Assembly: GCF_016907475.1 (NCBI RefSeq)
Contig: NZ_JAFBCA010000001.1
Coordinates: forward strand, 3,472,001-3,536,000
Direction of reading: 5' to 3'
DNA: 64,000 nucleotides
DNA from: Nocardioides cavernae
GTDB taxonomy: Bacteria > Actinomycetota > Actinomycetes > Propionibacteriales > Nocardioidaceae
Shown piece after piece: positions 1 through 9,354 of this stretch; position 1 is the first letter of the stretch; the number at the start of each line of letters is the position of its first letter. The notes under the pieces are model-generated. The model did not search any database and had not been told where the DNA came from. It saw nothing but the letters and a program-made list of their open reading frames with translations. Position numbers and translations under genes: made by a program.

Positions 1-825
1 CTGTCCTTCGTCGACAGTGGTGAGGGACCGGTCGTCCTCTTCGTCCACGGGATCCTCGGGTCCGAGCGACAGTGGTCCCAGCTGGTCGACAAGGTCGACA
101 ACGACCACCGGGTGATCGTCCCGGATCTCTTCGGCCACGGCGACTCCGCCAAACCCATGGGTGACTACTCACTCAGCTCCCATGCCGCGACGCTGCGGGA
201 CCTCCTGGACCACCTCGGCATCGACAGGGTCACGCTCGTCGGACACTCGTTGGGCGGCGGCATCGCCATGCAGTTCTTCTACCTCTTCCCCGACCGGGTG
301 GACTGTCTCGTCCTCGTGTCGAGCGGCGGGCTGGGGCGCGAGGTCAACCTCGCCCTGCGATCGGCCACACTGCCGGGTGCCGAGCAGGTCCTCAGCGTCA
401 TCGCTTCGACTCCAGTGCTCGAGAGGGTCGAGGCACTCGGACGGGGCGCTCAGCGGATCGGGTGGAAACCGGGAGCCGACGTCGGCGCGATCTGGCGCGG
501 GCTCACCACCCTCGGTGACCGCGACAGCCGGCGCGCGTTCCTGGCCACCACACGGGCGGTCATCGACTTCGGTGGCCAGAGCATCAATGCGCACGACCAC
601 CTCAGTGCGGTGACCGCTCCCCCGACCATGATCGTGTGGGGGTCGAACGACCGGATGATTCCCGCGTGGCACGCGCTCAACGCACAACGGGCCGTTCCCG
701 ACTGTCGCGTCGAGCTCTTCGAGGGCGCTGGTCACTTCCCGCACCTCGACGACCCGGAGCGGTTCGCGCGAGTGCTGCGCGACTTCATCTCGTCCGAACG
801 AGACGCGACCGGTCAGGTCCGGTGA
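1..825 (+). CDS. alpha/beta hydrolase, 5'-truncated by window edge
   Basis: The reading frame is open from base 1, so the true start lies outside the window. Visible hallmarks of the alpha/beta hydrolase fold are the oxyanion-hole HG (FVHGILG near base 43), the nucleophile elbow GHSLGGG (about base 241), an acid in WGSNDRMIP and a final His in GAGHFPHLDD. All three catalytic residues are therefore present. The cap region between elbow and acid is of ordinary length. Substrate cannot be told from sequence; relatives include esterases, epoxide hydrolases and C-C bond hydrolases. About 196 bases separate it from the next gene, which is probably a separate transcription unit. Confidence 0.9.
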   Translation: MSFVDSGEGPVVLFVHGILGSERQWSQLVDKVDNDHRVIVPDLFGHGDSAKPMGDYSLSSHAATLRDLLDHLGIDRVTLVGHSLGGGIAMQFFYLFPDRVDCLVLVSSGGLGREVNLALRSATLPGAEQVLSVIASTPVLERVEALGRGAQRIGWKPGADVGAIWRGLTTLGDRDSRRAFLATTRAVIDFGGQSINAHDHLSAVTAPPTMIVWGSNDRMIPAWHALNAQRAVPDCRVELFEGAGHFPHLDDPERFARVLRDFISSERDATGQVR

Positions 826-1021
826 GCTGACTCCCTCGTTCGAGAGGTCCTCACGCGGTCTGGACCGGAAGTGCGACGGGTCCGCCTCAGGCAGGGACAT
901 ACCCAAGCGGGGCCTTGACGCCATCGGAGAGCGGGTGGAGGTTCGATCCATCCCCGGGGAGCCGTGCCCGGGCGCCACACGTTCCCTGAGGATGGGCTCC
1001 CACCCCGCCTTGGAGGGTGCC

Positions 1022-4000
1022 GTGAACCGCAGAGACCGTCGTCCCGTCGTCGTCGCCGCAGCCCTGGCCCTCGTGGCCCCGGCCGCCGTCGCAGCCCTCA
1101 CCGTGGGTACGCCCGCCGCGTCGGCCCACAAGGGCGGCGGACACCATCCGTCGCCCCCCTCCACCTCGGGCAAGGCGGTCTTCTTCGCCTCCGACGGCCT
1201 GCGTCAGGACCTGGTCGAGAAGTACGCCGACCAGGGGGCGATGCCGACGATGCGGAAGTTCCTCAAGAACGGCGTCAAGGCGCGCGGTGACGGCATGCTC
1301 ACCCAGGCGCCGCCCAACACCGGAGCGGGCTGGTACACGATGGCGACCGGCGCGTGGCCGGGCGTGACCGGCTCGACCAACAACACCTTCCACAAGAACG
1401 GCGACCCGTTCGGCACCACCCGCACCGCGGCGTTCGACCCCGGTGTGCTGCAGGCGGAGTCGATCGCGCAAGCGGCCGAGCGCGGCGGCCTGAAGGTCGC
1501 CCAGATGGAGTGGGCCGGCGGGCGCAACGCCTCGATCCAGGGGCCCACGATCGACTTCCAGACCTTCTCCTCCGGTCGGGGCGTGGCCACGAACTTCATC
1601 GGCCAGAAGGGCGACGTGCTCTTCGACGACGCGCCGTTCATCGCCTCGTTCGGGCTGCAGTTCGACCACCCGGCTGGGTATGCCGGACGCGACCCGTTCC
1701 CGGCCGCCGCCCCCACCCCGGCCACCGGCTGGACCGGCGTGCCGACGTCGTACAGCCCGGCGCAGGAGATGCGGATGCGGGTGCTCGACGGGACGGTCGA
1801 CAAGTACGGCCTGAACGCCTACATCTACGACAGCCGCAACGACGGCCGCACGAAGTACGACCGGGTGCTGTTCTCGCCCACGAAGAACGGCGCGGACGCG
1901 GTCGGCGACCTGAAGCAGGGCCAGTGGGCCGACGTGAAGGTGAAGATCGTTGGCGGCGCGCTGGCCGGCAAGACCGCCGGCATGCTGGTCAAGGTCGAGA
2001 CCCTCTCCCCCGACCTGTCCCGGGTCCGGCTGTTCCACACCTCGGTGAGCCGCGCGATCGCGAGCTGGCCGACGTGGCCGGGCGAGCCGGGATACACCGA
2101 GTTCGACGAGTACCTTGCCGCCGAGTTCCCGACCTCCACCGCAGCCGACTTCGCGATCCTCGAGGCGGGCGTGACCAGCGAGGAGACCTACGTCCAGCAG
2201 GGCCTCTACTGGTCCACCGGCCACTGGCCGATGCTGGAGTACATCGCCGAGACCTACGAGCCCGACCTGCTCATGGTCGGCATGCCGACCACCGACGAGT
2301 TCCAGCACCAGTTCCTGGGCCTGATCAGCAAGCGCCTGCCCAACGGTGCAGCCAACCCGGCGTACGACGACGTGGACCTCGACGGCGTCAAGGACGGACG
2401 CGTGAAGGAACGCTCCGCGTTCATCCGCGAGGCCTACCAGGAGTCCGACCAGACGCTGCGTCTGGCGCGCTCGCTGGTCGGCAAGAACCCGACCACGTTC
2501 GTCGGCTCCGACCACGGCTTCGCGCCGCAGTTCCTCGCGATCGACGCCAGCCTGCCGCTGGTCGAGATGGGCCTGCTGTCGCGACCGCAGACCTCGAACT
2601 GCCGCACGGCCACCGGCGAGACGATCGGCAAGGCCAAGGCCTGCTGGGCCGGCGGCGCGCTGCAGGTCTACCTCAACCTCGCCGGGCGCGACCCGGCAGG
2701 CGGCGGGCTCCAGCAGGTGGCCGCGGCCGACGAGGCGTCGACCGTCGCGGCGATCAAGGCGAAGTACCTCGGCCTGACCGACCCCAACGACTGGACGCAC
2801 GACGGCAACCCCGAGGGGTGGAAGGTCATCGACCGCGCCTTCACCAAGGCAGAGTCCCGCTACATCCCCAACGGTCCGGGCAGCACCGCCGACATGGCCC
2901 ACCCGACCCGCACCGGGGACCTGGTGGTCTTCTCCTACCCGCCCTACCAGTTCGACGCAGAGACGCCTGGCACGCTCGTGGCGCCCTCGCACTTCTTCGG
3001 GCAGCACGGCTACGTCCCCGACGTCCAGAACCTCGCCGCCAACGTGAACATGCGTGCGACGTTCATCGCGGGCGGCAAGGGCGTGGGCCACGGCACGGTC
3101 GACGCACGCTCCATCGACCTCGCCCCGACGCTGGCGTTCCTGCTCGGGATCCCCGAGCCGCAGCACAGCCAGGGCAAGGTCCTGCTCGACGTGTCCGACC
3201 AGGGGAAGAAGTACACCCCGGTGCCGATCGTGGGCCTGAACGACTTCCACGGCCAGCTCGACCCGACCACGCGGGCGTACGACGCCGGCATCAACGCGCG
3301 GGTCGGCGGGGCGTCCTTCCTCGCCACGATGTTCGACGAGGACCTCTCCACGCTTCCGGGCCAGGGCCTGATCCTGGCCGGCGGCGACAACGTCGGCGCC
3401 TCCCCGCCGAACTCGGCGTTGCTGGAGGACATGCCCGCGATCGACGTGGAGAACGCGTGGGGCCTCGACGCCACGTCGTACGGCAACCACGAGTTCGACT
3501 ACGGCGTCGCCCGGCTGCTCGAGCACCAGGCGCGCGCCGACTTCCCGTTCCTGGCGACCAACATCGTCGACGAGGACACCGGCGAGGCGCCGGACTGGGT
3601 CACGCCGTCGGCGGTGTTCCGGGTCAACGGCGTGAAGGTCGGTGTCATCGGGGCCGGGCTGGAGGGGACGCCCGAGCTCGTCGCCGCGGGTGCGACCGAG
3701 GGCCTGGAGTTCCTCGACGAGGGTCCGCGGATCAAGGCCGAGTCCGAGCGACTGAGCCGCCTGGGGGTGAAGGTCCAGGTCGTCGTCATCCACGAGGGCA
3801 CCGCGCTCGGCGCCAACCCGGTCGGCACCACGCCCGGAGTGCCGTGGGAGGGCCCGATCATCGGCATCGCCGACGAGCTGCAGGACACGACCGTCGACGC
3901 GATGATCGTGGGCCACACCCACCGGGTCTCCAACCTGATGCGGGGCGACATCCTCATCACCGAGGGCATCAACGCCGGTGCGTCGTACTCCGTGCTCCAG

Positions 4001-4765
4001 CTCATGGTGCGCAACGGCGACGTGGCGTGGGCCGGCGGCGCGACCCGCGTGGCCAAGACGCTCGGCGTCACCGGCCGTCCCGACGTCCAGGCGATCGTCG
4101 ACCAGGCCAACGCGGAGACCGCGGTGCTGCGCAACCAGGTGATCGGCACGCAGGCCAACGACATCCTGCGTGCCCCGACCCGGCTCCTCGAGTCGGAGAT
4201 GGGCAACATGGTGGCCGACGCGATGCGCGGGAAGTACCCCGGCATCGATGCGGCCTTCACCAACTCCGGCGGCCTGCGGCAGGACATCGTCTGCTCGCCG
4301 CCCAGCGCCGGCGAGGCGCCGTGCGAGGTCACGTGGGGCGAGATGTTCGCGGTGCTGCCGTTCGGCAACCGCACCACCCTCCTCACCCTGACCGGTGCCC
4401 AGCTGCGCCAGGCGTTCCTCAACGGGTTCTCACCGGTGTGCAACACGTCGATCGCCACCGGGCGCTTCCCCCAGGTCTCCGGCCTGCGTGCGACCTTCCA
4501 CTGCGAGGGAACCACGCCGGTCGTCGACGGGATGTGGAAGACACCCGACGGCATCGGCGGGACGCAGACACCGATCACCGACGGCGACAGCATCCGGCTG
4601 GTGACGAACGACTTCATGTTCACCGGCGGTGACGGCTACACGGTCTTCGCGGGCGGAACCGACGTCCAGCAGCCCGGCGACGACCTGATGCAGATCGCCA
4701 CCGACTACGTCACGGCCAACAGCCCGGTCGACCCGCAGGTCGAGGGGAGGCTCACTCAGAACTGA
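1022..4765 (+). CDS. secreted bifunctional alkaline-phosphatase-like phosphodiesterase / 5'-nucleotidase
   Basis: I place the start at GTG 1022 because GGAGG lies about 7 bases upstream and the product then begins with a classical signal peptide (MNRRDRRP, a hydrophobic Ala/Val core, cleavage near ASA-HK); an in-frame ATG at 935 would hide the signal. The 1,247-residue product has two catalytic halves. Residues ~45-730 are an alkaline phosphatase/type I phosphodiesterase fold: FFASDGLRQD, NTGAGWYTMATGAWPG (nucleophile loop), TTDEFQHQF and SDHGFAP metal motifs. From ~733 to the end is a UshA-type 5'-nucleotidase: VGLNDFHGQLD, GGDNVG, YGNHEFDYG, IVGHTHR, then the C-terminal nucleotide-binding domain (NSGGLRQDI, FTGGDGY). 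It probably releases phosphate and nucleosides from extracellular nucleotides or phosphodiesters. Confidence 0.9.
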   Translation: MNRRDRRPVVVAAALALVAPAAVAALTVGTPAASAHKGGGHHPSPPSTSGKAVFFASDGLRQDLVEKYADQGAMPTMRKFLKNGVKARGDGMLTQAPPNTGAGWYTMATGAWPGVTGSTNNTFHKNGDPFGTTRTAAFDPGVLQAESIAQAAERGGLKVAQMEWAGGRNASIQGPTIDFQTFSSGRGVATNFIGQKGDVLFDDAPFIASFGLQFDHPAGYAGRDPFPAAAPTPATGWTGVPTSYSPAQEMRMRVLDGTVDKYGLNAYIYDSRNDGRTKYDRVLFSPTKNGADAVGDLKQGQWADVKVKIVGGALAGKTAGMLVKVETLSPDLSRVRLFHTSVSRAIASWPTWPGEPGYTEFDEYLAAEFPTSTAADFAILEAGVTSEETYVQQGLYWSTGHWPMLEYIAETYEPDLLMVGMPTTDEFQHQFLGLISKRLPNGAANPAYDDVDLDGVKDGRVKERSAFIREAYQESDQTLRLARSLVGKNPTTFVGSDHGFAPQFLAIDASLPLVEMGLLSRPQTSNCRTATGETIGKAKACWAGGALQVYLNLAGRDPAGGGLQQVAAADEASTVAAIKAKYLGLTDPNDWTHDGNPEGWKVIDRAFTKAESRYIPNGPGSTADMAHPTRTGDLVVFSYPPYQFDAETPGTLVAPSHFFGQHGYVPDVQNLAANVNMRATFIAGGKGVGHGTVDARSIDLAPTLAFLLGIPEPQHSQGKVLLDVSDQGKKYTPVPIVGLNDFHGQLDPTTRAYDAGINARVGGASFLATMFDEDLSTLPGQGLILAGGDNVGASPPNSALLEDMPAIDVENAWGLDATSYGNHEFDYGVARLLEHQARADFPFLATNIVDEDTGEAPDWVTPSAVFRVNGVKVGVIGAGLEGTPELVAAGATEGLEFLDEGPRIKAESERLSRLGVKVQVVVIHEGTALGANPVGTTPGVPWEGPIIGIADELQDTTVDAMIVGHTHRVSNLMRGDILITEGINAGASYSVLQLMVRNGDVAWAGGATRVAKTLGVTGRPDVQAIVDQANAETAVLRNQVIGTQANDILRAPTRLLESEMGNMVADAMRGKYPGIDAAFTNSGGLRQDIVCSPPSAGEAPCEVTWGEMFAVLPFGNRTTLLTLTGAQLRQAFLNGFSPVCNTSIATGRFPQVSGLRATFHCEGTTPVVDGMWKTPDGIGGTQTPITDGDSIRLVTNDFMFTGGDGYTVFAGGTDVQQPGDDLMQIATDYVTANSPVDPQVEGRLTQN

Positions 4766-4800
4766 CGGCGAGCAGCCTCGTCAGTGGCTCCGGCAGGTCG

Positions 4801-6078
4801 CTATCTCACGCTCTTGATGGGTGCCACGGCGACGGCGCCGCCGAGCGCGCAGGCACCGGCGACGGCGTACAGGACGGCGTAGCTGCCGCCCCCGAGAGCC
4901 AGGAGGCTTGGAGCGACCGCTGGGGCGACAGCAAAGGGCAGGGTGCCTGCGATGTTGAGGACTCCGAGGTCCTTCGCCGCGGTGAGCGGGTCGGTGAGGA
5001 CGTCGACCACGAGGGCGAGGTCGATGGCCATGTACATGCCGAACCCGACGCCGCCGATGGCCATGCCGACGAGGTACCGATCGACGGAGGTGGCGTCGGC
5101 GATGACGAACAGGGCTACGGCATAGATCACTGCCGCAGCCATGACGAACACCTTGCGCCGCCCGAGCCGGTCGGAGATGCGCCCGGCCACGGGTGCGACG
5201 GTGACCAGTGCGACGGACTGGGCGACGGTGCCGAGGTAGACCTGGCGTGGCACAGCATCCTCGGAGCTGCCGATCTGGGCGAGGAGGAAGAACGCCTGGA
5301 AGGTGACGAGGAACGCGTAGGCGGTGACGAGCAGGAACCGGGACAGGAAGGCCCACGCGAAGTCGGGGTTGCTGCGAGGGTTGACGTAGAAGGTGGCGGC
5401 GAGCTCGCGCAGGGACCACGGCGGTCTGTCGCGGGCGTCGAGACGCCGGTCCGTCAGGCGCCACACGAACAGCAGGACGGCGAAACCTCCCACGGCGCAC
5501 GGCACTGCGAACATGAGCACCGTCGAGTGGTCGAAGAGCTGAACGAGGTACGTGCCGGTCACGGATGCGGCGGGAACGGCGAGGCCCAGGACACCGGAGA
5601 CGACGCCGCGCTGACTGGTCGGGACCTGGTCGGCCAGGACGGCCGTCTGCGCGGCGAGGGTGGCGTTGAAGAAGACCTGGCACAGGCACCAGCCGAGCAG
5701 GACGGTGCCGACGTTCGGTGCGGTCGCGACCACCATCGTCCCGAGCGCACCGACCGCCACTCCGATCACCATCCACGGGCGCCGCATGCCCCACCGGCCG
5801 GTGGTGCGGTCACTGAACCTCCCGAACAGGGGGTTCGCCACCAGGGCGAGCAGCGACCCGACACCGGCCACCAGGGCGAGGTTGCTGGGGGCCGCCTCGG
5901 CGCCCACGAGGTCACGCACCTTCAAGGCGAGCGACACGAGGAGCGGCGCAAGGAACAGCAGCGCCCCTCCGGTGTAGGAGACCGCGTACAGAGCGATGAA
6001 GCCCCACCCGACCCGGCCACGCCCGATGTGGTCGGCGGCGAGCGGGCGTCTGACGTCGCGATGCTCGGGTCCGGGCAC
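4801..6078 (-). CDS. MFS transporter
   Basis: A 425-residue integral membrane protein with about 12 hydrophobic segments and an MFS motif A-like loop after helix 2 (GRFSDRTTGRWGMRR), repeated as GRISDRLGRRK in the second half. I chose GTG 6078 because a G-rich Shine-Dalgarno run (GGGGGA) is just upstream and sequence further 5' is not protein-like. The cytoplasmic loop form (SDRTTGRWGMRRPWMVIG) recalls sugar or glycoside transporters, but the substrate is unknown. It diverges from the LuxR/MalT-type regulator starting at 6242, which is a plausible controller. It converges on the nucleotidase gene with 35 bases between stop codons. Confidence 0.88.
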   Translation of the reverse strand: MPGPEHRDVRRPLAADHIGRGRVGWGFIALYAVSYTGGALLFLAPLLVSLALKVRDLVGAEAAPSNLALVAGVGSLLALVANPLFGRFSDRTTGRWGMRRPWMVIGVAVGALGTMVVATAPNVGTVLLGWCLCQVFFNATLAAQTAVLADQVPTSQRGVVSGVLGLAVPAASVTGTYLVQLFDHSTVLMFAVPCAVGGFAVLLFVWRLTDRRLDARDRPPWSLRELAATFYVNPRSNPDFAWAFLSRFLLVTAYAFLVTFQAFFLLAQIGSSEDAVPRQVYLGTVAQSVALVTVAPVAGRISDRLGRRKVFVMAAAVIYAVALFVIADATSVDRYLVGMAIGGVGFGMYMAIDLALVVDVLTDPLTAAKDLGVLNIAGTLPFAVAPAVAPSLLALGGGSYAVLYAVAGACALGGAVAVAPIKSVR

Positions 6079-6241
6079 GACTCCCCCCGCACGTCCGCCC
6101 GAGCGATGGCTGATGTCCGACCCAGAATGGCCCTGCCCGAGGGTCAGCGACAGGGCACGGTCGGGGTTTGACCGGAATCGGGCAGGTCCCGAGCCGCCTC
6201 CTCCCCTACGCTTCGAGGAGGGTTGCTGGGAGGGAGCGCCG

Positions 6242-8950
6242 GTGGTGGACGCCTTGGTGCAGACCAAGCTCACGTTGCCGCGACCCCGACCGGGGCTGGT
6301 GGCCCGTGCCCGTCTGACCGAGGAGCTGCAGCGCGCCCAGCACGCCGCCCTGGTTCTGGTGTCTGCGCCCGCCGGCTTCGGGAAGACAACGCTGTTGGCC
6401 TCCACCTACGGCGACGCAGCCTCGGTGGCGTGGGTGTCCCTGGACCGGCGGGACGGCGACGCTTCTCGCTTCTGGACCTACGTCCTCCATGCCCTCGACG
6501 CTGTGAGCTCCGGGTCGGCCGCCGCCGCGTTGAACCTCCTCGAGTCAGCCGGCGGCACGCTGACCGATGTCATCGGGAGCCTGGTGAACGAGCTGAGCGT
6601 CCGCGCCGAGGACGTGACCCTGGTGCTCGACGACTACCACCTCGCCGACACCCCCGAGGTCAGCGAGACGGTCGCGCAGCTCCTGGAGCACCGGCCGCCA
6701 CAGCTTCGGCTGGTCCTTGGAACACGCGCCGATCCGGCGCTGCCGTTGTCACGGCTTCGCGCTCGAGGGGAGCTGGTCGAGCTCCGTGCCGCAGACCTGC
6801 GGTTCAGCCTCGACGAGGCCGGCGACTACCTGAACGAGGTCCATGACCTCGGGTTGACCGAGTCGGACGTGGAGACGCTGGAGACTCGGACCGAAGGATG
6901 GGCCGCAGCGCTGCAGCTGGCCGCGGTCTCGTTGCGTGGCCGGGACGACTCCTCGGGTTTCATCGCGTCGTTTGCCGGTGACGACCGGTTCGTCGTCGAC
7001 TTCCTGGCCGACGAGGTCCTCGACCAGCAGCCCCGCCCTCTGCGGCGGTTCCTGCTGGACACCTCGGTGCTGGACCGGCTCTCGGGCCCGTTGTGCGATG
7101 CGGTCGCCGGCCCCGTCGACGGCATGGCCGGCGATGCTGTGCTCGAGCTGCTGGAACGACGCAACCTGCTTCTGGTGCCGCTCGACGACCACCGACGCTG
7201 GTACCGCTACCACCACCTGTTCGCCGACGTGCTGCAGGCGAGGCTGCTGGCGGAGCGTCCCGATGACATTCCGGTCCTGCACGGGCGCGCCAGCGACTGG
7301 TACGAGCAGGCGGGGGACGTGGAGGCGGCCGTACGTCACGCCTTTGCGGCCGGTGATGTGGACCGTGCAGCGGACCTCATCGAAGTCGCCACTCCGGGGT
7401 TGAGGCGGCGGCGGGCGGAGAGGGTGCTGCGGAGCTGGGTGCCGGCGGTGCCGTCGGAGGTGTTGGCGCGCCGCCCGGTCCTGGCGAGCAACCTGGTCGG
7501 TGCGCTGATGGCGAGCAACGTCTTCCACGGTGTCAGCGACCGCCTCGACGCGATCGAGTCCACCTTGGCGTCGCCGCCGGTGGACATGGTGGTGCGCGAC
7601 GAGGTCGAGTGGCGGCGACTCCCCGCGGTGGTGGCGACCCATCGCTCCGGCCTCGCACTGGTGTCCGGCGACCTGGAAGCGACCCTCCGGCAGGCCGACA
7701 TCGCGCTGGAACTTGCGGGTGCCTCAGACCAGCTGACGGTCGCATCCGCGTCCGCGCTCAAGGGGCTGGCATCGTGGGCGGCCGGGGATCTCGTGGCCGC
7801 ACGGGACAACTACCGGGCCGCCGCCCGGGGACTCGCAGCGCTGGGCTACGTCTCGGACGCACTGGGCTGCACGGTCACGGTGGTCGACCTCGAGCTGGCG
7901 CTGGGCAACCTCGACGCAGCCCACCGGGCCGCACAGGACGCACTCGAGCTGGCCGGTGCTCCGGACGAGTCCGGGGCAGGCGTCGTGCGTGGCACGGCGG
8001 ACATGTGGGTCGCGTTGGCGCGAGTGGCGTGGGAACGGGGCGAGACCTCCGAGGCCGCGGAGGATCTGCGGCGGGCGGGCGACCTCGGTGACGAGGCCGG
8101 CCTGCCGCAACAGCCGTACCGGTGGCGAGTCGCGATGGTCACCCTGCGCGAACGCATCGGCGACCACGAGGCCGCGGACACGCTGTTGGCCGAGGCCGAG
8201 CGGCTCTTCAACAGCGACTTCTCCCCCGACGTCCGGCCTCTCCCCGCCGTGCGCGCCAGGCTGCAGATCCGCCACGGCGACCTTTCCGCCGCGCGGCGGT
8301 GGGCCGCCATGGCCGGGATCGTCGTCGACGAGGACCTGAGCTACCTGCGCGAGTACGAGCACGTCACCTTCGCGCTGCTCCTGCTGGCCGAGCACGAGAG
8401 GACGGGCGACTCGGCGACGCTGGAGGTGGCAGCCGCCCTGCTGAGCCGGCTCCGGGACTCGGCCGCCGAAGGTTCTCGCACGGCCACCGTCGTCGAGACC
8501 TCCATCTTGCTGGCCTCGGCTGCCGACGCTGCGGGTCACGATGAGGAGGCTCTCTCGTGGCTGACGGATGCCAGCGCTCTCGCGCAAGCCGTCGGCTGGG
8601 TGCGCCCGTTCCTCGATGCCGCCCCCCGGATCCAGGGCCTGATGGCGATGATGCCTGACGGGTCGGCGTTTGCGGATGCTGTGGCGGCCGCCTCCCGCGA
8701 GGCGGGCTCCGTCGCTGCCCGAGAGGCTTCCGAGGACCCGGGAGGCGGCGAGACGCTGGTGGTACCCCTCAGCGCTCGAGAGCTCGACGTGCTGCGCCTG
8801 CTCGGCTCGGACCTCGACGGTCCCGCCATCGCCCGCCACCTCAACGTGTCGCTGCCCACCGTGCGTACCCACACCCAACGGATCTACATGAAGCTCGGCG
8901 TGAACAACCGCCGTGCTGCCGTGCGTCGGGCACACCAGCTGCGTCTCTGA
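6242..8950 (+). CDS. LuxR-family ATP-dependent regulator, MalT/LAL type
   Basis: A 902-residue regulator. GTG 6242 follows a GGGAGGGAG ribosome site; the frame is open further upstream but lacks such a site. N-terminal STAND-type ATPase: Walker A APAGFGKT at residues 42-49 and Walker B-like VTLVLDDYH near 125. The middle is a long helical TPR-like sensor (about 400-830). The C-terminus is a LuxR helix-turn-helix (LSARELDVLRLLG, then IARHLNVSLPTVRTHTQRIY). Such proteins activate transcription when an effector triggers ATP-dependent oligomerisation. Likely targets are the divergent MFS gene and the small-protein/DUF4386 operon 100 bases downstream, which carries a palindrome at an activator position. 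Confidence 0.92.
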   Translation: MVDALVQTKLTLPRPRPGLVARARLTEELQRAQHAALVLVSAPAGFGKTTLLASTYGDAASVAWVSLDRRDGDASRFWTYVLHALDAVSSGSAAAALNLLESAGGTLTDVIGSLVNELSVRAEDVTLVLDDYHLADTPEVSETVAQLLEHRPPQLRLVLGTRADPALPLSRLRARGELVELRAADLRFSLDEAGDYLNEVHDLGLTESDVETLETRTEGWAAALQLAAVSLRGRDDSSGFIASFAGDDRFVVDFLADEVLDQQPRPLRRFLLDTSVLDRLSGPLCDAVAGPVDGMAGDAVLELLERRNLLLVPLDDHRRWYRYHHLFADVLQARLLAERPDDIPVLHGRASDWYEQAGDVEAAVRHAFAAGDVDRAADLIEVATPGLRRRRAERVLRSWVPAVPSEVLARRPVLASNLVGALMASNVFHGVSDRLDAIESTLASPPVDMVVRDEVEWRRLPAVVATHRSGLALVSGDLEATLRQADIALELAGASDQLTVASASALKGLASWAAGDLVAARDNYRAAARGLAALGYVSDALGCTVTVVDLELALGNLDAAHRAAQDALELAGAPDESGAGVVRGTADMWVALARVAWERGETSEAAEDLRRAGDLGDEAGLPQQPYRWRVAMVTLRERIGDHEAADTLLAEAERLFNSDFSPDVRPLPAVRARLQIRHGDLSAARRWAAMAGIVVDEDLSYLREYEHVTFALLLLAEHERTGDSATLEVAAALLSRLRDSAAEGSRTATVVETSILLASAADAAGHDEEALSWLTDASALAQAVGWVRPFLDAAPRIQGLMAMMPDGSAFADAVAAASREAGSVAAREASEDPGGGETLVVPLSARELDVLRLLGSDLDGPAIARHLNVSLPTVRTHTQRIYMKLGVNNRRAAVRRAHQLRL

Positions 8951-8987
8951 CGCCACCTCGGTTGCCCTCACGTCTGCCGGACGAAGT

Positions 8988-9044
8988 TCATCACTGCTGT
9001 CATCACCTGTGATGACGCGCTCTCATCAGGTGCGTTCGTAGCTT
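8988..9044 (+). promoter_or_regulatory. palindromic operator plus putative leaderless promoter
   Basis: A perfect inverted repeat GTCATCAC-CT-GTGATGAC lies at 8999-9016, with a further TCATCAC half-site 12 bases upstream (8988-8994) and TCATCAGG at 9023-9030. A TAGCTT hexamer at 9039-9044 ends 6 bases before ATG 9051 and there is no ribosome site, suggesting leaderless transcription from the ATG. The palindrome centre would then sit near -43, where LuxR-type activators usually bind. No good -35 hexamer is visible, which fits activator dependence. The assignment to the adjacent LuxR protein is inferred. Confidence 0.55.
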
Positions 9045-9050
9045 CGCGCC

Positions 9051-9314
9051 ATGAGCAGCAGCGACACCCCGCGTGAACCGGCCAACGGCCGGGACACCGG
9101 CAACTGGTACGAGATCCGTGTCCAGGGCCGACTCGACGACCGTTGGGCCGCCTGGTTCGACGGACTCGAACTGTCTCGCGCCGCCGACGGCACGACCGCC
9201 CTGCGAGGACCCGTCACCGACCAGGCGGCCTTGCACGGACTGCTGCACAAGCTGCGAGACCTCGGGGTCCCGCTCCTCTCCGTCACCCGGACCGACTCCG
9301 GCCCGGGTGTGTGA
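9051..9314 (+). CDS. hypothetical protein, 87 aa
   Basis: A small soluble protein beginning MSSSDTPREP. It has no signal peptide or membrane segment. The body (WYEIRVQGRLDDRWAAWFDG, then LRGPVTDQAALHGLLHKLRD) resembles short actinobacterial proteins of unknown function that accompany regulators and membrane proteins. Codon use matches its neighbours, and a palindromic operator sits just upstream, so I regard it as a real gene. It starts a likely two-gene operon with the DUF4386 protein 40 bases downstream. Confidence 0.75.
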   Translation: MSSSDTPREPANGRDTGNWYEIRVQGRLDDRWAAWFDGLELSRAADGTTALRGPVTDQAALHGLLHKLRDLGVPLLSVTRTDSGPGV

Positions 9315-9354
9315 GCCCGTCCACAGCATTCGTCAACGCATCCAGGAGCTCAAG

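Noticed and set aside
920..960. A tRNA-like T-loop (GAGGTTCGATCC) near 936-950
   Set aside because: The preceding sequence cannot form matching acceptor, D and anticodon arms, so it is not a tRNA.
887..3922. A minus-strand 1,011-codon frame opposite the phosphodiesterase-nucleotidase
   Set aside because: It has no recognisable motif and the sense gene is clear on the other strand.
1354..4632. A second long plus frame inside the nucleotidase gene
   Set aside because: Arg/Pro/Gly-rich shadow translation with no domain or ribosome site.
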